A stretch of DNA of 64,000 bases, taken from the NCBI GenBank assembly GCA_022575985.1, contig JAKSXM010000137.1, positions 26,244,001 to 26,308,000 on the forward strand, given 5' to 3'. This stretch comes from Anagrus nilaparvatae (lineage: Eukaryota > Arthropoda > Insecta > Hymenoptera > Mymaridae). The notes under the pieces were generated by a model. It ran no database searches. It saw only the letters and a list, made by a program, of their open reading frames with translations, and was not told where the DNA came from. Below are positions 44,962-54,036 of this stretch, one piece after another (within the stretch, counting starts at the first letter, position 1; each line of letters begins with the position of its first letter). The translations under genes and the position numbers were made by a program.

Positions 44962-46817
44962 ACCAAAATAATCTAAATCACAAAATCACAATGGATAAGA
45001 ATTATCCAAACCAAATAATCGAAAATATTTACAAAATAATTTAAATATAAGAGAGAGCCCTCGAAAAAGCGTGTTTTGCGGCTCGTGGCCGAGCGCACAC
45101 TGATCTGGTCCGATTTCAGTTTCTCCCTTACGGAAGTCCAAAATAGAATTCATTCCAAAGGAACCGACATTATAATGGCTCAATATAGCGCTTAAAAGCT
45201 GTGAATTTAAAAAAGTGATTCTTAGTGAAACTTTAATAATGGAAAATTAAAAGTCGGGGATTTGAAAAAAACTAATTGGGTTGGGTTTGGTATACGTTCA
45301 TATGATACCATACCAAATTTTAAGGTTTTAGGTTCAAAGGGTACAAAATGGCGGCATTTTCAATTTTCCGGATTTCCTTATCACCTAATGAAAATTTTGA
45401 CCAAATATTCGGATTCCTCGAAAAATTTTACTAAAGACCCCCTTTTTGGAAAAGTTTTGGATGTTTTTATAACGCTATAGAAATAAAAGAAATAGCAAAA
45501 TACTGAATAACTACAAAATACGGCAATGTTATAAAATAGGGTTTTTTCGTAATCTTTAATTCAAAGCTGCAACCTCGTCAGTTAACCAAAATACTTCCAA
45601 TTGGTCTCATTTTTTTCGTATAAGTGTCACCTTACGATTCTCGTACACCGCAATTTTTTTTAATTCATTCTATCACGGCGATAGTCAATAAACCAAACGC
45701 CTATTCTTACTCCAAAATGAACAATTTTTAAATTGCTGCCAAAATTCTAATTTTTGATAGAAATGGGTTCTGTAGGCCTTGAAAATTTTCTACAAGCACT
45801 AAGTTTCCAAAAAATTTTTACTCGTTTTTTTATAATTATTTGTTTCGCAGATATGTTTATTTAAAGTCAGAGTTCCATTTTTAGGGTTTTTGAAAAAAAG
45901 TCAATTTTAATCTTTAATAAGGGGATATCTTAGAAACTATTTAATAAAAAAAGACGACTAAAAATTTTTTGGAAACTTAGTGCTTGTATAAAATTTTCAA
46001 GGCCTACAGAACCCATTTCTATCAAAAATTAGAATTTTGGCAGCAATTTAAAAATTGTTCATTTTGGAGTAAGAATAGGCGTTTGGTTTATTGAATATCG
46101 CCGTGAGAGAATGAATTAAAAAAAATTGCGGTGTACGAGAATCGAAAGGTGACACTTATACGAAAAAAATGAGACCAATTGGAAGTATTTTGGTTAACTG
46201 ACGAGGTTGCAGCTTTGAATTAAAGATTACGAAAAAACCCTATTTTATAACATTGCCGTATTTTGTAGTTATTCAGTATTTTGCTATTTCTTTTATTTCT
46301 ATAGCGTTATAAAAACATCCAAAACTTTTCCAAAAAGGGGGTCTTTAGTAAAATTTTTCGAGGAATCCGAATATTTGGTCAAAATTTTCATTAGGTGATA
46401 AGGAAATCCGGAAAATTGAAAATGCCGCCATTTTGTACCCTTTGAACCTAAAACCTTAAAATTTGGTATGGTATCATATGAACGTATACCAAACCCAACC
46501 CAATTAGTTTTTTTCAAATCCCCGACTTTTAATTTTCCATTAGTAAAGTTTCACTAAGAATCACTTTTTTAAATTCACAGCTTTTAAGCGCTATATTGAG
46601 CCATTATAATGTCGGTTCCTTTGGAATGAATTCTATTTTGGACTTCCGTAAGGGAGAAACTGAAATCGGACCAGATCAGTGTGCGCTCGGCCACGAGCCG
46701 CAAAACACGCTTTTTCGAGGGCTCTCTCTTATATTTAAATTATTTTGTAAATATTTTCGATTATTTGGTTTGGATAATTCTTATCCATTGTGATTTTGTG
46801 ATTTAGATTATTTTGGT
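44962..46817. repeat. long palindrome 2 (arms about 860 bp)
   Basis: Left arm from 'accaaaataatctaaatc' (44962), right arm ending with its complement (46817), centre near 45890 and a ~140-base loop. Arms are almost identical by eye, including the GC-rich patch with 'gcggctcgtggccgagcgca' (about 45079-45098) and its mirror at 46681-46700. Mirror-image frames at 45262/46299 and 44986/46596 follow from the palindrome and are not genes. Inner arms equal palindrome 1; the outer parts add 'gattcttagtgaaacttta'. Confidence 0.85.
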
Positions 46818-47799
46818 GATATGATGATTCAATATAATATATCAATATTCGTAAATCGTGGTTAATCAAAATTCGGAGTATAAGCTCGCAGTCACTGACT
46901 ACACCATTGTGATAATCTCATATTTCTATACTGGATATTCTACAAATTTATAGTGAGTTTCCGTTTATCTATGCTTAGGATAATTCAGTATAATTATTTT
47001 TTTTTTGGTTAACTACGTCCGGGAGTATCGAAATTCGGCAAAGACGACATCAGGGTAAGGTAAAACCATCTTCTAGATAAGGCGTTTGAATGTGCTCTCG
47101 CGGTGTTAGTTTAGGTATTTTAGTATTTTGGTACTTGTTAATTTTAGATTATTTTATATTTAATTACGTTCATTGTTATACGGAAGTGACGACCCAAAGA
47201 AATCTCTTGCTCTCCATTCAATTTTTAATATTTAGATCATTAACCTTTTTGGCATTAACTTTGCCGTTTTTGATTTATTTGGTTATAATTTCCGGTGTTA
47301 TTAAAACAGTGGCGATCAACTTTATTTTGTAAATAATTTCTTATAAATAAATATTGTTTTTGTTCTTTTATTAAATTTGTCTATGGAATTATTCATCATT
47401 ACCTCCCCTTTAAATACTTTATTTTCAGAATCTTCTGGCAAGAACAACAATAAAAGTAGGTTCAATATGGATGTCATTGCTCAGAAACGCATTTATAATG
47501 TTTAGTAGTTCCCGAACTAAATATTTTAAACTAGATCATTGCTATCAATGTTAGACCGTGCGAAGCATACCAACACACGAAGTTTATTTCTGAATTAAAA
47601 TATTTTTAATTGGGTATGTTAGTTGAAATAAATAATCAAATTCATTTATTTATAAAAAATAATATATAATGTATAAAACATTTTATATGTATATTTACAT
47701 AATAATAATTAATTAGATGTATGTTAAAAATAATAAATTTTATTAACTAATTTTTTGATTAAATAAAATATAATTTTGATATGTGTTTTAAATAATATT
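46818..47799. other. unclassified segment inside the composite insertion
   Basis: About 1 kb present only on the right side of the inverted arrangement. 47090-47332 is an 80-codon frame with hydrophobic stretches, followed by AATAAA-like sequence (47346), which resembles the end of a transcription unit. At about 47556 'gtgcgaagca' is the inverted partner of 'tgcttcgcac' at 49988. The two motifs enclose the helicase fragment and the Penelope-like element. Confidence 0.35.
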
Positions 47800-48231
47800 T
47801 TATTCTTTAACTGCGGTTTTGATGTTGTTTAAAGATTTTATGAAATTCTGTTTTACTTTAAAAGATGTTGAAAGTCGTATTGAGTCAAAACGATATTTGT
47901 TGTAAGCTTTTATTAAAATTACATCATTAATTGATTTAACTCGACTCAAACTGACGTTTGTAATTCCCAATTGTTTTTCCGTGTCTCCTATATGTAAAAA
48001 AATTTTATCTAACGTCTGCCCTTGAGACTTGTGGATGGTTAGAGGATATGACAACATTATTGGAAATTGCGTGTGACTGCATAAAATATTATTATGTTTC
48101 CAAGTTCTTTCCACGGGAATAATTGGGAAATACTTTTTATAAAAAAATGGACCTTTGTAATTGTCAAATTCAGCCATTAATACTCTCTTCCTAGGTTTCT
48201 TAACTATAAATCCAATCACACTAAATCCCAA
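47800..48231 (-). pseudogene. fragment of a Pif1-type helicase (transposon-derived), copy 2
   Basis: 143 codons on the minus strand: GFSVIGFIVKKPRKRVLMAE, then the same FPIMLSYPLTIHKSQGQTLD and ITNVSLSRVKS motifs as copy 1, plus a C-terminal tail (FKVKQNFIKSLNNIKTAVKE) missing from copy 1. The frame continues a few codons upstream to about 48240 and is then cut by the Penelope-like sequence. Motifs V and VI identify the family; the nucleotide-binding half is gone. Opposite orientation to copy 1. Confidence 0.72.
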
Positions 48232-48240
48232 AAAATTGGT

Positions 48241-49390
48241 ATGATATATACATTAGTTGATAAAGTTTTCAAATTGTCACATGATCAATTTCATCAAGAA
48301 AATTTAATAAAAATAAAAAATTACCTCCTTAAAAATAACTACCCAATAAAAGTTATAGAATATTACACAAAAAAAAGATTAGATTATTTACATTATAAAA
48401 AAGATCATAGTTTGGAAGAGAGTATTGATATGAGAGAAAATATATATAAAAAAGCTATGAAGATTTGTATTCCCTATAATAAAGAACTTTTTCACAGCAT
48501 AAAAAGATGTTTAAAACCGTACAACATATGTATTATTCCCAAACCTGATTATTTATTAAATACTATTGTGAAAAAATGTAAAGATAAATTGCATCCTTTA
48601 AAAAGAACTAGTTTAGTATATAAACTAAAATGCACTTCATGTGAAGCATCATATGTTGGTGAAACTAAAAGGGAATTAGGGGTCAGATTAGATGAGCATG
48701 TAAAAAATATGTCCAAATGTCCAAAAAAACACAGTGTAATTTCTCAACATCGTATGTTAGGTCATATATTTGATTGGTCTAATGTAGAAATTTTGGATTA
48801 TGAAGATCATTATTACAAAAGACTATTATCAGAAATGATACATATAAATATACAAAAATTGTCAATAAATAAGAAAGAGGACACAAAAAATCTACATAGC
48901 TCATATCAAAAATTGATTAATATGTTAATAAAATATAATCTAATCTTATAATAGAAATCAATTTTATCAACAGTATTATTTCTTTATATTGGTGCAATGT
49001 AAACAATCATAGATGTCGCATAAAACATGTATTGATTTTATATTGATTTGCAAGTATAATATAGGTGTTTTTACACATACTTAGTAAATTATCATATGTT
49101 ACACTAATATAACTACTTACACTGAATTGACAGTTAAAAATGTACAAATTAATTGTGTGTAGTATATATATATAAAAAATTTTTTTGTAAATACAAATGT
49201 ATATAATAACTTATATTAAATGCAGACAAATATTTATCTAAATATGCAGTAAAAATATTACAAGGTAAAAAATTGTATTAATAATATCAAATTTATGTAT
49301 AATGGTATTTAATATGTATAAAATTTGTAGATTTTGATAAGGTTCCTAATAAGAACGAAACGTCAAAAATAATAAAATAAATTATTATTT
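48241..49390 (+). mobile_element. 5'-truncated Penelope-like retroelement with GIY-YIG end
   Basis: The 236-codon frame (48241-48951) is the C-terminal part of a Penelope-like element protein. A post-RT linker (FHQENLIKIKNYLLKNNYPI) is followed by a GIY-YIG endonuclease domain at about residues 125-180: LVYKLKCTSCEASYVGETKR, then ELGVRLDEHVKN, with the CxxC pair, YVGETKRE and EH motifs expected in this group, and SVISQHRMLGHIFDWSNVEI after it. The reverse transcriptase core is missing, so the copy is truncated and dead. The 3' untranslated part runs to an A/T-rich tail near 49390 and holds a hammerhead-like motif at 49334-49364. Its 5' junction abuts the helicase fragment. Confidence 0.78.
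49334..49364 (+). ncRNA. hammerhead-ribozyme-like motif in the Penelope-like 3' region
   Basis: The core TTGATAA-G, a 4-bp helix GTTC/GAAC closed by loop CTAATAA, then GAAAC-GTC follows the layout of the short hammerheads known from Penelope-like elements (CUGAUGA, helix II, GAAA, GUC). Two core positions differ from consensus: C3 is U and G8 is A. These two bases pair with each other in active hammerheads, so the change is compensatory in pairing but replaces the catalytic G8. Probably a decayed or weak ribozyme. Confidence 0.4.
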
Positions 49391-49454
49391 TTTTGCTGGA
49401 ATAGTCGTATAATTTTTAATTATTTTCCTGATTTAAAATACTGAATATTTTCCA

Positions 49455-49700
49455 CCGAATATTCGTTTTTTTTGTTCTAAAAACCCTCTTTGTAAAGTTA
49501 AAATTTCATTTTTTCAAGTTTTTTGGTCCGCCATCTTGGAAAATCGGGAAATATTTAAGGTTGAAAAATTGGATATTTTCTACCGAATATTTGTTTTTCT
49601 TGACCTAAAAATCTCCTTGTAATGTTAAAAGTTCATTTTTTCAAATTTGTCGGGCCGCCATCTTGGAAAATCGGAAAAAATATTCGTGCGGAAAATGAAA
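49455..49700. repeat. two-unit tandem repeat, period about 125 bp
   Basis: 'gaatattcgttttttttgtt' (49458) and 'gaatatttgtttttcttgac' (49583) begin two similar units, each containing 'ccgccatcttggaaaatcgg'. The stretch 'ttggatattttctaccgaat' before unit 2 is the inverted counterpart of sequence at about 44585-44612, linking this segment to the left side of the composite insertion. Confidence 0.6.
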
Positions 49701-51284
49701 AATTATACCTCCAGGGTATCCGCTTCAACCTGGAATGATTATTCTCATCCTGAAAGTGCTTATTTTATCATGTTTTATGTCTTATAATCGACATTTTGTG
49801 TTTTTAACGCTGTTATTCCCGTAAATTGATAATATTTTCGGTACTATATTTTCGATTTGGCTCAAAATTAATACAGTTCATGTTGGTCTTATATCTAACT
49901 TATATATAAATTTTGAACTTAATCGGAGATCACTGTGACCTTAAAGAGTGCGAACAATAGCGACATTTTGTGGCGGGTATAGACTGTGCTTCGCACATTA
50001 TATTCAAGGAAAATTGAATAATTAATAATTGAGTAGTTTGAAATAAAGCATTAACATGATAATAAATTTAAATAAAATTCCTATAAAATAATGAGTCAAC
50101 TTATTTTTCAATATAAATTAATAATTTTTTTACATTTATTAATTTTTATAGATTCCTTGTTTTAAAAAATTATTATACTGTAACTCCAAAAAATTACCTT
50201 TAATTATTTAATTAACTTGTTTACATAGCTATAATTTTAAAATTAATATTTTTAAATAAGAAATGTCTTATATTTTATCGCGGTGACAGTTGTAGTACTG
50301 AACTTTAGCTGGATGTACATCATCAGAAAAAAAATGTTGGTACTTAAATTTTTAATTTGTAATATTTTTTCTAATCATTTTATTCAAGGAAGGGAATTAA
50401 GCTGGATTAAAATTCTGGTTAGGCACATTAAATTTGAAATAAATCCATACCAAATTGTTATTTTTGCTGATAAATCAACTTCTATCGAATCGATTCCCGA
50501 ATATTTAGAGATTGAGTCAAAATTAACAAGCACTTTTCCAACAATTTTGATCGACTTATCAGAAAATTGCCAGAGTAGTCAAAATAAAATTAGTCACATA
50601 ACAGTGCATCAGAATCCGAGACCGTACTCCTTATTCATCATAATTGAAAATGAAGTACAGGGATTCCCTTACCGAAAAGTTTTAAACGATGCAGTTAATT
50701 TAGCTAAAAGTCCACCAAAGCCGAGACCAAGATTATTAGCAGTTTTTCTGCAAGGTAACCAATCGCTCGATTCTTATTCTGCAAATATTTTGAAGTTTGC
50801 ATGGGAATTAAAGTACTTGGATTCGAGGGGCAACTGACTCGAGATACCTTACGGACTCTCTCGGCCTCGCACGGACTCTCAGCTGCCATGGTCTCGCAAG
50901 GTCTCGCAGGGTCTCTCCGGCCTCGCACGGCCTCGCGCGGTCTCGCAGGGTCTCTCCGGCCTTGCACGGCCTCGCACGGCCTCGCATGGTCTCGCAGGGT
51001 CTCTCTGGCCTCGCACGGTCTCGCAGGGTATCTCCGGCCTCGCTAGGCCTCGCATGGACTCGCAAGGCCTCGCATGACCTAAAAGTTCTATAATGGCTTC
51101 TAAAGGTCTCCTAAGATCTTGAAAAGTCTGCAATGCCTCAAAAAGCTTGAAAAAGTCTTACAAGGGGAGTTAAATACATTCGGAACATCAAATTACACCA
51201 AATGGTTATGGATGAGTTTAATATGTTGAAAAACATGCCGGCTACCCTCCGTTCATTCCAATGGGCCTTCAGGGCCTAGAAACG

Positions 51285-52015
51285 CAGGGTTCAATGTTAT
51301 AAAATAGAATTTTTTGGTAATTTTCAATCAAACGCTTAAATTCGCAAGTTAACCAAAACACTTCTGGTAGGTCTCATTTTTTTGGTGTAAGTGTCACCTT
51401 TCAAACACCATAAACCGCAATTTTTAATCTATAATTTTCTCATCAATGTAGCCAATTAACCAAATAGCCATTTTTGGCTGAAAATGGTCAATTTTTAAAT
51501 TGCTTCCAAATTCGTAATTTCTGAAAAAAGGATTTTATATGATTCGAAAAATTCCTACAAGCTTCAAATTACCAAAAATTTTTTATTTGTCTCATTTCCT
51601 TGAGTCGTTTTTAAGATATGGCCCTTCAAAGTCAACATAAAAAATGAGCGTTTTTAAAAAATCATAAAATTGGGACTTCAACTTCAAATTATCATATCTG
51701 ATTAACAAATAATTGAAAAAAGAAGAGTAAAGAATTTTTGAAAATTTGAAGCTTGTAATAGTATATTTACGGCTCGTGTCCAGAAAAGTAAAGAATGGCC
51801 CAAATCGCACGTAAATTACCTTCCGAGGCGAAGCCGAGGATGGTAAACTGCGGTTTGGGGCATTCTTTATTTATAAACAAGGGCCGTATAAAATTTTTCT
51901 GCGACAGTAGCAAGAAATTTCTATTTCCTTTCTATTTATAACCCATTTTCTTCAAAAATTATAAATTTGGCAGCCATTTAAAAATTGGTCATTTTTAACA
52001 AAAAATTGACTATAA
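51285..52015. repeat. diverged third copy of the palindrome family, nested
   Basis: 'caatgttataaaatag', 'ggtctcatttttttggtgta', 'agtgtcacctttc' and 'tcaatttttaaattgct' appear in the same order as in palindromes 1 and 2. The mirrored arm follows after about 51950 ('aaatttggcagccatttaaa'). It is interrupted at 51757-51897 by another element. Clearly older than the other two copies. Confidence 0.65.
51757..51900. mobile_element. small inverted-repeat element ('AAAGAATGGCC' family), nested
   Basis: Left end 'tagtatatttacggctcgtg' followed by 'aaagtaaagaatggcccaaa'; right end 'gcattctttatttataaac' and 'gggccgtata'. The core 'gaggcgaagccgaggatggt' is shared in reverse orientation with the element at 63292-63506. 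A small non-autonomous element inserted in the palindrome copy. Confidence 0.65.
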
Positions 52016-54036
52016 TGATAAGAGAATTATTAATGATAAAATATTCTGGTTTACTAATATAAATTAAATATTTGTGTTTGACTTTCAAAGCAATTTGAGA
52101 TCATTAGCAGAGTGTTGATATATAATTGTACACATTGTGGGTGTAATTTTATTTCTTAATGTTAATTTTAACATGTGTCAGGATTCCCAAAAAGAATTTG
52201 GAAGAAATTTTTCACAAAATAGATAAAGTAAAAGTTCTCCACAGTATTTATTTGACACTGAATTTTGGTGTACAATTTAATTTTACTTTTCATTTTTAGC
52301 ACAAAATTTAGTTTAATTAAAGTACAAAAATCTTGCATTAAATAAAATCTCGGGAACTTGATTTAAAAAAAAATAAATAAATAAAAAAATTACATTGAAT
52401 TTGAAAGAGGCCCTGTAAATTCTTCTAAGACCTTTTTAAGCTTTTTGAGGCATTTTGAGACTTTTAAAGATCTTAGGAGACCTTTAGAGGCCATTTAAGA
52501 CCTTTTAGATAGTGCGAGTCCTTGAGAGTCCTTGCAAAGCCTAGCGAGGCCGGAGAAACCCTGCGAGACCGTGCGAGGCCAGAGAGACCCGCAAGACCGT
52601 GCGAGGCCGTGCGAGGCCGGAGAGACCCTGCGAGACCGTGCGAGGCCGAGCGAGGCCGGAAAGACCCTGCGAGACCGCGCGAGACCGTGCGAGGCCGTAC
52701 GAGGCCGGGTGAGTCCGTAAGGTATCTCAAGTCAGTAGCCCCTCGCTTGGATTTCACTATTGTGTGTAAAAATTTAATTGAGCCAGCAAACATAATGTAC
52801 TACAATCCATTCAGCAAAATTATCTCAAAAGAAGTATTGACCACATCAAAATTCTTATTTCCCGATAAAATGAAAAACCTGCATGGACATAAAATTATTA
52901 CAACTGTTTACGTAAGAGAAAAATATACTTCGAAAAATAAAAATGCAACGAAACTGAAAATTAAAGGTGATAATTTTAAAAATTATGAACTTATATTTAA
53001 AAGGAAGAATGCAACAAATCAAGAAAAGATTTATCAAAATATTTCAATGCAAAATTTGTTTGATAGATTATTTGATGATTTGCATAATAATCGAGTAAGT
53101 TTAATTACAACGTACTACTTTCTCGAGAGGTTGCGAAAAAATGAATTACTGACTGGAACTATTTTAAATAAATATGAAATTGTTTTTCTCGTACCCGTAA
53201 AAAAAGAATCCAACTCAAAATTACCGAATTTATTTTATCCATTATTGACGTTCTTAGCTGGTATATTATTTTTTCGATTATTGGCTAAAGTTTTCAAATT
53301 TGACAAAGACTATTGGAATATTTCAAATTTATTTAAAATTATATTGAATCTTCCTTTTAAAAATTATCCAACATTTTTTTCGGAAAGATTGATGTATTTT
53401 TTTGTATTAATTTTATCCATTGGAATAACAACTGAATTATTTATTGTATCGAATGAAAATTTTTCATCTGAAAGAAGATCATTGGACAGTTTCAAAAAAA
53501 TAGTCGAAGATTCAATGCCAGTTTTTGCTGATACTAATTATTACATTCAGTTATTTAAAGAGAAAAGAGATGAGTTAAATTTAAATGGCACTAAAAAAGA
53601 TGCAATTTTAATAAGTAATGAAGCATTTTGTGTAAAAAATACGTTGGACAAAAATTCTTCCATATGCATGATGTACGAAACTAATGCTAAAAGTTATATG
53701 TATTATCAAAATACAGATGAATCAAAAATTTTCGATCTTATTTATCCTAATATTTACAGTGACTTTGTCGCGATACCATATGAAAACGCCTCACCATTCG
53801 TTGACAATTTTGAAAAAATTTTTAAATATTTAACTGAATCAGGAATTCCAAAATTTTTGGACAATCCAAAGAGCAAACCTAAGGTGATAGAGACTGATGA
53901 ATTAGAAGATGAAATGAAGGATCCATTCATTATTTTTCGATTACTTGTTGTTTTTGTTATTGGTTGCTTCATTTCTACGATAGCTTTTGTGTTTGAATTC
54001 TTATTAAATAGTTCAAAAACTGTTATCAGTGTATAA

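Larger units (their letters stand above)
43080..49998. mobile_element. ~7-kb composite insertion in the upstream region of IR-h
   Basis: The DNA before IR-g (40740-41182) is repeated before IR-h but cut in two. The block with 'ttactgctgaat' and 'gatctaaaatgactc' appears at 43009-43070, and the continuation ('attatattcaaggaaaatt...') only at 49997-50333. Everything between is therefore inserted. It consists of two long palindromes, inverted helicase fragments, a Penelope-like element and unclassified repeat sequence. The right end carries a perfect short hairpin, TGTGCTTCGCACA, at 49986-49998. Short 3' hairpins plus a helicase are features of Helentron-type Helitrons, so such an element is a plausible component; no Rep domain is visible. 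Confidence 0.6.
50824..52745. mobile_element. 1922-bp non-autonomous DNA transposon with 8-bp target duplication
   Basis: Flanked by CTTGGATT on both sides (50816-50823 and 52746-52753). Terminal inverted repeats start CGAGGGGC and match at 33 of the outer 35 bases. Behind them both ends carry long GC-rich arrays of ~10-base units of the type ggcctcgcac/ggtctcgcag (50850-51080, inverted at 52505-52735), quite unlike the AT-rich surroundings. The middle contains a diverged copy of the palindrome family and a smaller inverted-repeat element. No transposase frame. An 8-bp duplication fits hAT or P-type elements, but the end sequence does not match the usual hAT consensus, so the superfamily stays open. 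Confidence 0.88.
50334..54036 (+). pseudogene. IR-h: ionotropic receptor gene split by a DNA transposon
   Basis: Duplicate of IR-g, with the same upstream sequence and start (MLVLKFLICNIF). The first 163 codons (50334-50823) are nearly identical to IR-g. The frame is then interrupted after KYLD by a 1922-bp element and resumes at 52746-54036 with LDFTIVCKNLIE to the normal end. Nothing else is broken: helix 1 (LAGILFFRLLAKVFKF), the Trp pore segment, helix 2 and helix 3 are all open, so the insertion is recent. The right part reads open back through the transposon's repeat end to 52522. Like IR-g it has EIVF and LIYP instead of the family cysteines. Identity to IR-g is patchy, ranging from perfect blocks to clearly diverged ones. 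Confidence 0.85.

Noticed and set aside
45262..46793. Identical 72- and 65-codon frames in both orientations
   Set aside because: Direct consequence of palindrome 2; no protein features.
50704..51133. Several overlapping Arg/Pro/Ala-rich frames on both strands
   Set aside because: They are all translations of the ~10-base GC-rich repeat array at the transposon end; stop-free repeats give open frames in many phases.
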